Shown here: piece after piece, positions 26,912-34,803 of the stretch | How positions within the stretch are numbered: the stretch's first letter is position 1 | Layout: every line of letters starts with the position of its first letter | Source of the DNA: Armatimonadota bacterium | Lineage (GTDB): Bacteria; Armatimonadota; HRBIN16 | Direction: 5' to 3' | Length of the DNA: 64,000 nt | NCBI GenBank assembly: GCA_026003195.1 | Contig: BPGU01000002.1 | Location: 248,001 to 312,000 of the forward strand | Notes under the pieces: generated by a model | Databases searched by the model: none | Seen by the model: only the letters and a program-made list of their open reading frames with translations | Told to the model about the DNA's origin: nothing | Made by a program: the position numbers and the translations under genes

Positions 26912-26937
26912 GGCGGAGCTTTTGTGCTCCGCCTTTT
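26912..26937 (+). terminator. Rho-independent terminator after the YabE-like gene
   Basis: GGCGGAGC (26912-26919), a six-base loop and GCTCCGCC (26926-26933) form a perfect 8-bp stem followed by TTTT. It lies 13 bases after the stop codon and before the rsmA ribosome site. Confidence 0.85.
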
Positions 26938-26965
26938 CCATTCTCTGGCTACGGAGGGGCGTCGC

Positions 26966-27853
26966 GTGAGGCTGACCTCGCCATCGCAGATACGTCTGGT
27001 GCTGTTGCAGTTTGGGCTGACCCCTGACAAACGCAAGGGGCAGCACTTTCTGGGCGACCACAACATTCTGGAGAAAATCCTGCAAGCCGCCGACCTCGCA
27101 CCTGATGAGGGCGCAATGGAAATCGGCAGCGGCATCGGCACGCTCACCCGTGCGCTGGCGGAACGCGCCAAACAGGTGCTCACCTTTGAGGTGGACGCCA
27201 AACTCATTCCCGTCATCCAGCACAACCTGCAGGGTTTCGGCAACGTGCGCCTGATACACGGCGACTTCCTGCGCCAGAACCTGCCAGAACTCATCCGCGA
27301 GACCTTTGGTGACAGCCCGTTCAAAGTAGTGGCAAACATTCCCTACGGCATCACCAGCACTATCTTAGACCGCCTGTTCGGCGTTGCCAGCGGCTGGACG
27401 CGAGCGGTGCTGATGATTCAACGCGAAGTCGCCGAACGCCTGATTGCCCAGCCGGGCACATCGGAATACAGCGCGATCAGCGTCTTCGCCCAGTACCATT
27501 CGTCCGTCGAAATCGTGCAACGGGTATCGCATACTGTATTTTATCCCCCTCCAGAGGTGGACAGCGCGATAGTGCGTTTCACCCCCTTGCCCAGGCGACT
27601 CCCGCCGGACGAGGAAAAAAAGCTCTTCCGCGTGGTGCGTGCCGCTTTTGGTCAGCGGCGCAAAACGCTGCTCAACGCCCTCAGCGGTGGATTGGGGTTG
27701 CCGCGCGAACAGGTGCAAAGCGTGCTGCAAGAGACCGGCATAGCCCCCCAGCGACGCGGTGAAACCCTTTCGCTGGAAGAGTTTATCGTGCTGTCGCAAA
27801 GGCTGTTGGGCGATGCCAGAACAACACGGGAGCAGGTGTTCCCGGAAGGATAG
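26966..27853 (+). CDS. rsmA: 16S rRNA (adenine1518/1519-N6) dimethyltransferase
   Basis: RsmA (KsgA) dimethylates two adjacent adenines in helix 45 of 16S rRNA during 30S assembly. The 295-residue protein has KGQHFLGD near the N-terminus, the SAM motif EIGSGIGTLTRALA, and the catalytic NIPYGI (variant of NLPY). I chose GTG 26966, 5 bases after GGAGGGG, because the longer frame from 26909 begins inside the terminator. The C-terminal helical domain is complete. It stands alone on its transcript or is read at low level from upstream. Confidence 0.95.
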   Translation: MRLTSPSQIRLVLLQFGLTPDKRKGQHFLGDHNILEKILQAADLAPDEGAMEIGSGIGTLTRALAERAKQVLTFEVDAKLIPVIQHNLQGFGNVRLIHGDFLRQNLPELIRETFGDSPFKVVANIPYGITSTILDRLFGVASGWTRAVLMIQREVAERLIAQPGTSEYSAISVFAQYHSSVEIVQRVSHTVFYPPPEVDSAIVRFTPLPRRLPPDEEKKLFRVVRAAFGQRRKTLLNALSGGLGLPREQVQSVLQETGIAPQRRGETLSLEEFIVLSQRLLGDARTTREQVFPEG

Positions 27854-27917
27854 CCTGCCTTGCGTTACGAAACAGACTTTGTACGACCCGGAGACAAACC
27901 CTACACGGAGGAGTCGG

Positions 27918-28974
27918 ATGAACGATTTACACCTGCTGAACCTGGGATTGGGTAGCCTTCCGCTGTTGTCTCAGGCAGAGACACGCTCCATCTCCGCCGA
28001 GAACCCAAACGGTGAGCGAGGAGGAGGCGCCAAAGCGGAACCCGATGAACACAGTGCCGCTTCGATGCTGGGCAAGGGCTGGAAGGTGCGTCCCTGCATC
28101 ACGCTGGAACCCGGAACCACCACCACTCTGGCAGATATCCAGGGACCGGGTATCATCCAGCACATCTGGATCACCGTCGACGTGAAGGCGTATCGCGATA
28201 CGATACTGCGCATGTACTGGGATGACGAAAGCACACCATCAGTAGAAGTGCCCCTGGGAGACTTTTTCTGCAACGGGCATGGACTGCGTTACAACGTGGT
28301 GTCGCTGCCGATAGCAGTCAATCCCTCCGGTGGTTTCAACTGCTACCTGCCCATGCCTTTCCGTAAGCGAGCGAGGATCACCATCGAGAACCAGCACTGG
28401 GAACCCATTCACGGCTTCTTTTACCAGATTACGTATGCCCTCACCGACATTCCCGAAAACGCCGCTTACCTGCATGCGCAGTGGCGACGTTCCATGACCT
28501 CGCGCGAATGCCCGGAACATGTGCTCCTGGATGGTGTGAAGGGACAGGGGCATTATGTGGGCACTTTCTTGGCATGGACACAGCTCTCCAACGGCTGGTG
28601 GGGCGAAGGTGAAATCAAGTTCTACATGGACGGCGATACCGAGTATCCCACTATCTGCGGAACAGGCACAGAAGACTACTTCTGTGGGGCATGGTGTTTT
28701 GGTGAAACCTTCAACGCGCCTTTCACGGGCTATCCCCTGTGGCGCAAGGAACCCGGCGAGGTACCCCCGACACGGTTTGTACCGCTGGCATATCTACGAC
28801 CCTATCCGCTTCAAGCAGAGCCTGAAGGTCACCATTCAAGCGCTGGGGTGGTGGCCCAACGGCAAGTTCCAGCCACTCACCGATGACATCGCTTCGGTGG
28901 CATACTGGTATCAGGCGGAACCGCACGCGCCCTTCCCCACCCTGCCCCCGATTCACGAGCGGTGGTCCAGGTAA
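27918..28974 (+). pseudogene. DUF2961 family protein with a single-base frameshift
   Basis: ATG 27918 follows GGAGG. The first 280 or so codons encode a typical DUF2961 protein (GPGIIQHIWITV, CYLPMPFRKRARI, GTGTEDYFCGAW). After the C5 run at 28764-28768 the frame leaves the family; with one C fewer it continues as LYRWHIYDPIRF, LKVTIQALGWWPNG, and HAPFPTLPP to TAA 28972-28974, giving about 351 residues, the usual size. DUF2961 includes glycoside hydrolase-like (GH172) proteins. Either the gene is recently inactivated or the C run is a sequencing or assembly error. Without correction the frame ends at 28886. Confidence 0.85.
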
Positions 28975-28981
28975 ATGCCAA

Positions 28982-29013
28982 GGGGGTGCAGACAAGGCTG
29001 TTCCTGCGCCCCC
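28982..29013 (+). other. Strong hairpin between the DUF2961 gene and glmU
   Basis: GGGGGTGCAG (28982-28991) can pair with CTGCGCCCCC (29004-29013) over 10 bp including one G-T wobble, with a 12-base loop. No T-run follows, so if it ends transcription it would need another factor. Confidence 0.35.
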
Positions 29014-29019
29014 GTCCCC

Positions 29020-29049
29020 TTGACCAAATGAGGGTGTTGGTGATACCAT
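29020..29049 (+). promoter_or_regulatory. Candidate promoter of glmU-prs-pth
   Basis: TTGACC (29020-29025) and TACCAT (29044-29049) are 18 bases apart, about 64 bases before the glmU start. The -10 is weak. Confidence 0.3.
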
Positions 29050-29112
29050 GTTATCGCTAAAAAGCGTTGAAGTGCACCCGAAAGGGCGTTGCTTCTTGGA
29101 TGGAGGATGAGC

Positions 29113-30507
29113 GTGAGTGAACCTTCCCTGACTGCCGTCATCATGGCGGCTGGCAAAAGCACCCGAATGAAATCCCGTCTACCCAAACCGCTTCACTCCT
29201 TATGCGGAAAACCTTTGCTTTCATATCTTCTCGATGCCTGCCGCTCAGCAGGGGTCTCCCGCACCATCGTGGTGGTCGGTCACGAGGCAGAGCGTGTGCA
29301 GGAGGCTTTTCGCGGACAGTGCGAGTTCGCCTTGCAGGAGCAACAGCTGGGCACCGGTCACGCCGTGATGAGCGCAAAACCGCTGCTGGATGGCTACGAG
29401 GGTGACCTGCTGGTGCTTCCGGGCGATACCCCCCTCATCGACGGGGAAACCCTGCGCAAATTGGCAGAGCATCACCGCAGCAGCGGCGCGGTCGCCACTC
29501 TGCTCAGCGCGGTGCTGCCTCACGATGCAGGAATGTACGGGCGCGTGCTGCGCGACTCCGATGGCAAGGTGCTGGGTGTGGTAGAAGCGAAGGATGCCTC
29601 CCCCGAACAGCTGGCGCTACGCGAAATCAATACATCCATCTACTGTTTTCAGGCGCCTGCACTGTTTGACGCGCTTCAGGAGGTTCGTCCCGACAACGCA
29701 CAGGGTGAGTACTACCTGACAGACGTTATCGCATTGTTCACCCGCAAGGGAGACAAGGTGGAAGCGGTCATCGCCGACGACTGGCAGGTAACGCTGGGAG
29801 TGAACACCCGCGTGGAACTGGCAGACGTCGCATCGCGTCTGCGCAAGCGTATTCTGGAGAACCTGATGCTGTCGGGAGTGACCATCGTAGACCCGACAAA
29901 CACCTACATCGACGTGGACGTACAAATCGGGCAAGACACCATCGTCCACCCGAATACCTACATCCTGGGCAAAACCATCATTGGTGAAGAGTGCGAAATC
30001 GGCCCGATGGCGCGCATTGAGAACAGCCAGATTGGCAACCGCACGACCGTGCTGGCATCACAGGTCGTGGAAAGCCGTCTGGGCGATGGTGTGCGCGTGG
30101 GACCGTTTGCTAACCTGCGCCCGGGCACGGTGGTAGGCAACGGCACGAAGATTGGCGACTTTGTGGAAGTGAAAAACGCCATCATTGAGGAAAATGTCAG
30201 CATGGCGCACCTGACCTACGTCGGCGATGCACAGGTCGGAGCGAACACGAACATCGGTGCGGGCACCATCACCTGCAACTATGACGGCAAGCGCAAGCAT
30301 CGCACCATCATCGGCAGGGGATGTTTCATCGGCTCCCATGCCACACTCATTGCCCCTGTGCAGATAGGCGATGGTGCGTATGTCGCGGCTGCCTCACCCA
30401 TTACTGATGATGTACCACCGGATTCGCTGGCAATCGCCCGTTGTCGACAGGTGGTGAAAGAAGAGTGGGCTAAACGACGTCGGGAACAATCTTCTTCTGA
30501 GGGATAG
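29113..30507 (+). CDS. glmU: Bifunctional GlmU: GlcNAc-1-P uridyltransferase and GlcN-1-P acetyltransferase
   Basis: GlmU makes UDP-GlcNAc for peptidoglycan and glycan synthesis. The N-terminal pyrophosphorylase domain has AAGKSTRMKSRLPKPLH; the C-terminal half shows the left-handed beta-helix hexapeptides (VGPFANLRPGTVVG, IGDFVEVKNA, GAGTITCNYDGKRKHRT). The GTG at 29113 has GGAGG six bases upstream; an ATG at 29107 sits directly against that site and is less likely. Length of 464 residues is typical. The order glmU-prs-pth is conserved in many Gram-positive bacteria, and the three genes are almost contiguous here. Confidence 0.95.
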   Translation: MSEPSLTAVIMAAGKSTRMKSRLPKPLHSLCGKPLLSYLLDACRSAGVSRTIVVVGHEAERVQEAFRGQCEFALQEQQLGTGHAVMSAKPLLDGYEGDLLVLPGDTPLIDGETLRKLAEHHRSSGAVATLLSAVLPHDAGMYGRVLRDSDGKVLGVVEAKDASPEQLALREINTSIYCFQAPALFDALQEVRPDNAQGEYYLTDVIALFTRKGDKVEAVIADDWQVTLGVNTRVELADVASRLRKRILENLMLSGVTIVDPTNTYIDVDVQIGQDTIVHPNTYILGKTIIGEECEIGPMARIENSQIGNRTTVLASQVVESRLGDGVRVGPFANLRPGTVVGNGTKIGDFVEVKNAIIEENVSMAHLTYVGDAQVGANTNIGAGTITCNYDGKRKHRTIIGRGCFIGSHATLIAPVQIGDGAYVAAASPITDDVPPDSLAIARCRQVVKEEWAKRRREQSSSEG

Positions 30508-30510
30508 CCT

Positions 30511-31512
30511 ATGGATCGCGACAAGGACAGAGAAAGCACAGACCGTATGCGAATCTTCACCGGCAATGCCAACCCGCTGCTGGCTCAGAAAATCGCAGAC
30601 TGCCTGGGAACGCAGTTGGGACAGATACTGGTATCCCGCTTTTCGGATGGGGAGATACGGGTACAGGTAGGAGAGAACGCACGAGGGCTGGACGTATTCA
30701 TCGTGCAACCGACCTGCGCCCCAGTCAATGAGAACCTGATGGAACTGCTGATTATGCTGGATGCTTTCCGGCGTGCCTCAGCGAGACGCATTACTTGCGT
30801 GATCCCCTATTATGGCTACGCCCGGCAGGACAAGAAAGTCAAACCGCGTGAGCCGATCACCGCCCGTCTGGTTGCCAACCTGCTGGAGGTAGCGGGTGCC
30901 AATCGAATTCTGACTGTGGACCTGCATGCGCAGCAGATTCAGGGCTTTTTCAACCTGCCTGTAGACCATCTCTATGCCGGCCCCATTATCGGCAAACACC
31001 TTATCGAAAACGGGCTGGTGCACAAGAACTGCGTGGTCGTTTCGCCCGACGTCGCTGGAACCCCACGCGCCAAGGCGCTGGCAGAGATGCTGGACGTGCC
31101 TTTCGCTATCATCGCCAAGCGACGCCCGGAGCCTAACAAAGTGGAAGTCATGGAAGTGGTGGGTAACGTGGAGGGCAAAACCGCCATCATGATCGATGAC
31201 ATGGTGGACACAGGCGGCTCGCTGGTGCAAGGAGCCGAAGCGCTTATCGAGCGTGGTGCGACGGATGTGATTGCCTGCTGCACGCACGCCGTGCTTTCCG
31301 GCGATGCGCCCGAACGGATTCTGCACTCGCCTATTCGGCAGCTCATCGTGACCGACACCATTCCTCTGCCACCCGATAAGCAGAACGAAAAGATTACCGT
31401 GCTGACGGTAGCCAGGCTGCTGGCAGACGCCATCATGCGTATTCACCAGGACCGCTCCGTCAGCGTGATCTTCGAACAACAAAGCGAAGAGGTACGAACC
31501 CGCAACTCTTAA
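30511..31512 (+). CDS. prs: Ribose-phosphate pyrophosphokinase
   Basis: Prs makes PRPP from ribose-5-phosphate and ATP for nucleotide, His and Trp synthesis. The 333 residues include the flexible ATP loop with YYGYARQDKK, the ribose-phosphate and pyrophosphate-binding segment TVDLHAQQIQGFF, and the PRPP-binding signature MIDDMVDTGGSL. The start is 3 bases after glmU. An extra 12 residues at the N-terminus precede the conserved MRIFTGNANP, so ATG 30547 is a possible alternative start. Confidence 0.95.
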   Translation: MDRDKDRESTDRMRIFTGNANPLLAQKIADCLGTQLGQILVSRFSDGEIRVQVGENARGLDVFIVQPTCAPVNENLMELLIMLDAFRRASARRITCVIPYYGYARQDKKVKPREPITARLVANLLEVAGANRILTVDLHAQQIQGFFNLPVDHLYAGPIIGKHLIENGLVHKNCVVVSPDVAGTPRAKALAEMLDVPFAIIAKRRPEPNKVEVMEVVGNVEGKTAIMIDDMVDTGGSLVQGAEALIERGATDVIACCTHAVLSGDAPERILHSPIRQLIVTDTIPLPPDKQNEKITVLTVARLLADAIMRIHQDRSVSVIFEQQSEEVRTRNS

Positions 31513-31516
31513 GCCC

Positions 31517-32128
31517 ATGCCGATATGGTTCAGGAAAACGCATGACGTCTCGCCAGAGTGGGTGGTGCTGGGTTTGGGTAATCCGGGCGCGGAGTATGCC
31601 CATACCCGGCACAACATCGGCTTTGATGTGGTAGACATTCTTGCCAGCCGGCATCGAATCCGTCTGAACCTGCATCGCGACCATGCCCATTACGGCTTGG
31701 GCATCATCGCCGACCACCCTGTACTGCTGGCGAAGCCGATGACCTACATGAACCGCAGTGGCGAAGCGGCGCGCGCTCTGCTGCAGAGATACCCGCTGGA
31801 ACCGGCTCGCCTGCTGGTAATAGTGGACGACGTTGCGCTGCCCCTGGGCAGAATCCGTATCCGACCTTCTGGTTCCGACGGCGGGCACAACGGGCTGCTG
31901 TCTATTATCCAGTACGTGGGCACGCAGGCGTTTCCTCGCGTGCGCGTCGGTATCGGTAGTCCACCACCAGGGCAGATGGTGGAATACGTGCTATCGCGCT
32001 TCCTGCCCCAGGAGCAACCGATTATCGAAGAGGCTGTACAACGCGCCGCCGATGCGGTGGAAACGGTGATCGCTGAAGGCGTGCAGGCGGCGATGAACCG
32101 GTTTAATGCACAGAATCCCACGACCTAG
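31517..32128 (+). CDS. pth: Peptidyl-tRNA hydrolase
   Basis: Pth frees tRNA from peptidyl-tRNAs that drop off ribosomes. The protein (203 residues) has the family start VVLGLGNPGAEYAHTRHNIGF with catalytic His, the KPMTYMNRSG segment, and SDGGHNGLLSI. It lies 4 bases after prs. Its last 4 bases overlap the 3' end of the convergent nanE gene. Confidence 0.95.
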   Translation: MPIWFRKTHDVSPEWVVLGLGNPGAEYAHTRHNIGFDVVDILASRHRIRLNLHRDHAHYGLGIIADHPVLLAKPMTYMNRSGEAARALLQRYPLEPARLLVIVDDVALPLGRIRIRPSGSDGGHNGLLSIIQYVGTQAFPRVRVGIGSPPPGQMVEYVLSRFLPQEQPIIEEAVQRAADAVETVIAEGVQAAMNRFNAQNPTT

Positions 32129-32823
32129 GGCTTATCGTTGTGCACAGTATGCTGACGCATCCCCTGAACAAAGCGCGCGGTCACCTGGTCAATGGCTGTA
32201 ATCGCCGTGCCGACCACCACCGCCCACGCTCCTGCCTCCAGCGCGAGACGTGCGTCCTCAGGTGACGCAATGCGCCCTTCGCAGATGACCGGAACGCTCA
32301 CCTTCTGTGCCAGCTGCGCCACCAGCGCAATGTCTGCCCCCAGGACACGACGGTCTTGCGTGTATGGCGTGTAGCCCGACATGGTGGTGGCGACCAGGTC
32401 CGCTCCCATTTCCACCGCGGCGATGCCCTCTTCCAGCGTCGAGATGTCTGCCATCACCGGCACGCCGAGTTGTTCATGAATGCCCTGTATCAGCTCCGGT
32501 AATGGCTCGGGACGATCGCGATGGGTCGCGTCTATCGCCACAATGTCCGCGCCTGCTTCCACAACCGCGCGAGCATGTTCCAGAGTGGGAGTAATGTACA
32601 CCGGGTATTCCGGTAGATTGTGCTTGTAGATGCCGATAATCGGCACTCGTACCAGTTCCCGAATCGCGCGGATGTTCTGCGGCAGGTTGGCGCGAATGCC
32701 CACTGCACCGCCGCGTACCGCTGCCTCCGCCAGTGCCGCCAGCACAACCGGCTGTCCCAGGGGAGTGCTCTCCGGTGCCTGGCAGGAGACGATCAGACCG
32801 CCTTTTATCTGTGATAACAGCAT
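32125..32823 (-). CDS. nanE: N-acetylmannosamine-6-phosphate 2-epimerase
   Basis: NanE converts ManNAc-6-P to GlcNAc-6-P in sialic-acid or ManNAc use. The TIM-barrel protein (232 residues) carries the family patterns GLIVSCQAPESTPLG, VPIIGIYKHN, VAIDATHRDRPEP and VICEGRIASPEDAR, with the catalytic Lys in GIYKHN and Glu in CEGRI. ATG 32823 follows GGGGGTG; a GTG at 32829 is in frame but lies within that site. It stands alone; a sialate O-acetylesterase is 20 kb away. Confidence 0.9.
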   Translation of the reverse strand: MLLSQIKGGLIVSCQAPESTPLGQPVVLAALAEAAVRGGAVGIRANLPQNIRAIRELVRVPIIGIYKHNLPEYPVYITPTLEHARAVVEAGADIVAIDATHRDRPEPLPELIQGIHEQLGVPVMADISTLEEGIAAVEMGADLVATTMSGYTPYTQDRRVLGADIALVAQLAQKVSVPVICEGRIASPEDARLALEAGAWAVVVGTAITAIDQVTARFVQGMRQHTVHNDKP

Positions 32824-32853
32824 GTTCACCCCCGAATCTGCATGTACCCCTCT

Positions 32854-32882
32854 ATTCTACCGCGAATCCCTTCCGGCGTAAA
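32854..32882 (-). promoter_or_regulatory. Promoter of nanE
   Basis: On the minus strand TTTACG (32882-32877) and TAGAAT (32859-32854) are 17 bases apart and end about 30 bases before the nanE start. Confidence 0.5.
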
Positions 32883-32943
32883 GCGTATCTAATACTGTGG
32901 CAAAACACGAAATCACCCGCAAGAGGAGGTTGAAAATAGGAAT

Positions 32944-33354
32944 ATGTTCGGACTGTTCGGACGGCGACAGGCGTCTGACCACGCAGAAAGCGGTTTGATT
33001 CGGCACGTCAATGCCAGCAACTTCAAGCAAGAGGTGCTGGAGTCAGACATTCCGGTGCTGGTGGATTTCTGGGCACCATGGTGTGGACCCTGCCGCATGC
33101 TCGCTCCTATTCTGGAAGAGATAGCCCGCGAGTATCAGGGCAGGCTGAAGGTGGTGAAGCTGAACACCGATGAGAACCCGATTACCGCCAACGCTTACGG
33201 CATTCAGGGTATCCCGACGCTCATCCTGTTCACGCGAGGCTTTGCCCGCGAGCGTTTGGTGGGGCTGATGCCCAAGCAGCACATCCTGGCGAAGATACTG
33301 CCGTATCTGCCAGCAGAGGCACCTGCAACGGTATCCCACTCAGAAAGCGTATAG
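32944..33354 (+). CDS. trxA: Thioredoxin
   Basis: This 136-residue thioredoxin has the classical active site [10 protein letters not shown] near residue 46 and the cis-proline segment [11 protein letters not shown]. It carries about 22 extra residues at the N-terminus and a short Ala/Ser-rich tail. No signal peptide is visible, so it is cytoplasmic. The stop codon TAG forms part of the ribosome site (AGGAGGG) of the following small gene, so the two are translated from one message and their products may be partners. Confidence 0.93.
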   Translation: MFGLFGRRQASDHAESGLIRHVNASNFKQEVLESDIPVLVDFWAPWCGPCRMLAPILEEIAREYQGRLKVVKLNTDENPITANAYGIQGIPTLILFTRGFARERLVGLMPKQHILAKILPYLPAEAPATVSHSESV

Positions 33355-33366
33355 GAGGGACTAATC

Positions 33367-33546
33367 ATGCCGTTCAAAGCCGTTCTGGCGGTCGTCGGCG
33401 GGGCAGTGGTGGGACTGGTTCTGTCCGCACTGTCCCGCAAGATGGGCAGCACTTGAGGTATTCTGTGCAACCCTGTCATTGCAGCCATTTACGGTGCAGT
33501 GATCGGGTTGCTGCTGGTTTTCGGGCAAAACCAGCCTTCCAGGTAG
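33367..33546 (+). CDS. Probable selenoprotein of DUF6132 type, TGA at residue 30 read as selenocysteine
   Basis: ATG 33367 follows AGGAGGGACTAATC. The first 29 codons encode a hydrophobic stretch ending KMGST; TGA is at 33454-33456; the same frame then runs 29 more codons (GILCNPVIAAIYGAVIGLLL, then VFGQNQPSR) to TAG 33544-33546. The two halves together match small DUF6132-type proteins, with two membrane-like helices around a SGxC-I-T-S-NP-like loop and a YGA-x-x-G helix. In relatives the TGA position is cysteine (recalled from the family, not searched). This gives a UxxxC pair. The gene is coupled to thioredoxin, a plausible redox partner. Alternatives are a nonsense mutation or sequence error; selA, selB, selC and selD are not in the window. 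Confidence 0.65.
33463..33484 (+). promoter_or_regulatory. SECIS-like hairpin after the in-frame TGA
   Basis: Starting 6 bases after the TGA, CTG-TG-CAA pairs with TTG-CAG around the loop CCCTGTCA, giving six base pairs with a two-base TG bulge on the 5' side; a shorter TGCAA/TTGCA pairing is an alternative. The loop G-T lies 18-20 bases after TGA, close to the spacing in E. coli fdhF. Bacterial SECIS elements are variable, so this is only supporting evidence. Confidence 0.35.
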
Positions 33547-33849
33547 TTACAGGGGAAAGTGGGGTGAACGTCTGCGGCGGTTCATCCAGTTCCGCAGGCA
33601 AAGCCAGAGCTCTTCCACTCTCGTGTGGAGGGAGACCAGGAAGCTCTGCCCCAGCGCCGCTTCGTGCAGTTGCAGTTTGCGGGCGACTTCAATCACCGAG
33701 CGCACCTTCGACGGTTCGGTACTGAAGTGCCCTCGCCAGCCGCAAACATGGCACTCGGTGTTCTCCATCAGGTTGGGAGCACCACACAGGTCACAGATTT
33801 TGAGGCGTACCTCACGCATGGCGGCACCCACATATCCGTTGTTGCTCAC
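33547..33849 (-). CDS. Small zinc-finger-like protein
   Basis: The product is up to 100 residues long. It has one zinc-ribbon-like set, ICDLCGAPN and ECHVCGWRG, near residues 18-40, then a helical, basic C-terminus. GTG 33849 and ATG 33819 are both possible starts; neither has a strong ribosome site. It follows the M28 peptidase gene by 8 bases on the same strand and ends directly against the 3' end of the convergent selenoprotein candidate. I do not know its role. Confidence 0.6.
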   Translation of the reverse strand: MSNNGYVGAAMREVRLKICDLCGAPNLMENTECHVCGWRGHFSTEPSKVRSVIEVARKLQLHEAALGQSFLVSLHTRVEELWLCLRNWMNRRRRSPHFPL

Positions 33850-33857
33850 TATCAGTA

Positions 33858-34784
33858 TTATGGCTTGGATTCTCGCTCGGAATAGACTACGGCGGCAACC
33901 ACTTCACCCACTACCTGCAGCGAGTTGGGACTGCACTTATCCACCGTGTCCTGCAGCGTATGCCAGTAGGGATAATCGAAATCTATCAGGTCTATACAGG
34001 GAACACCCGCCTCAATCAAGGGCACATGGTCATCGATGATGGTATACTTGCGCGCATCAGGAAAATACTTGCGATAACCCAGCTCGCCCGCAATGCGCCA
34101 GACCTTCTCCACCAGTTCGGGGGCAGCATAGATGGAGTTCGTCTCCTTGTATATCTGCAGGTCTTTATCGCCCACCATGTCCAGCAAGATACCGTAGGTG
34201 GGACGCAGCTTGCCCATGTTCTTGGCGAAATAGCGTGAGCCCAGCAACATCGCATCGACGTCGGGACCATAGTCCTCGCCGTCCCAGAAGGCGATGATGA
34301 CGCCCACTTCGGGGCGCTTCAGTTTGAATTGTCTCGCCAGCTCCAGCAGCACTGCTACTCCCGATGCTCCATCGTTTGCCCCCAGAATCGGCTTCCTGCG
34401 GTTGGCAGGGTCCATCTCTTCATCGGCAGTCGGACGGGTATCCCAATGTGCGCAGAGCATGATACGCTTACTGGCGTTCTCGTTGAAGATACCGAAGATG
34501 TTGTACAGGCGCAGGCTCTTGCCGTTCACTACCTGTGTGAAGGTCTGCACCTCGACGCGGTCGGCGACCTTCTCCAGCTCACTCATCAGCCAGTCACGAC
34601 ACTGCAGGTGCGCCTGCGTGCCCGGTACGCGCGGACCGAAGGAGACCTGTTTTTCCAGGTCTGCAAAGGCACGTTTGCCGTCGAAGGCAGGACGCTCCGC
34701 TTGCACTACTCCCGGCGCACATCCCCAGAGAAGCAACAGGCTGAAGAGGGATAAAAAAGTCAGTAGTCTCCCTGTCAACCGCAA
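33858..34784 (-). CDS. M28 family metallopeptidase, glutaminyl-cyclase-like lipoprotein
   Basis: The 308-residue protein has a signal peptide with a lipobox-like LLLLWGC ending near residue 22. The zinc sites are those of the M28/glutaminyl cyclase branch: AHWDTRP (His, Asp), ANDGASGVAVLLELA (Asp), FWDGEDYG (Glu), DDHVPLIEAGVPCIDLIDFDYPYWHT (His, His). Glutaminyl cyclases form pyroglutamate at the N-terminus of peptides; aminopeptidase activity is the alternative. The start is TTG 34784, 8 bases after GAGGAG; no ATG fits the frame. It belongs to the leftward series prfB, 5'-nucleotidase-like, M28, zinc protein. Confidence 0.88.
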   Translation of the reverse strand: MRLTGRLLTFLSLFSLLLLWGCAPGVVQAERPAFDGKRAFADLEKQVSFGPRVPGTQAHLQCRDWLMSELEKVADRVEVQTFTQVVNGKSLRLYNIFGIFNENASKRIMLCAHWDTRPTADEEMDPANRRKPILGANDGASGVAVLLELARQFKLKRPEVGVIIAFWDGEDYGPDVDAMLLGSRYFAKNMGKLRPTYGILLDMVGDKDLQIYKETNSIYAAPELVEKVWRIAGELGYRKYFPDARKYTIIDDHVPLIEAGVPCIDLIDFDYPYWHTLQDTVDKCSPNSLQVVGEVVAAVVYSERESKP

Positions 34785-34803
34785 AGGGTCATCTCCTCTC
34801 TCT

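Noticed and set aside
33454-33456. TGA as a simple stop, giving a 29-residue peptide
   Set aside because: The following 29 codons in the same frame continue the family pattern including NP and YGA motifs, so a true stop explains the data less well; it stays possible as a mutation.
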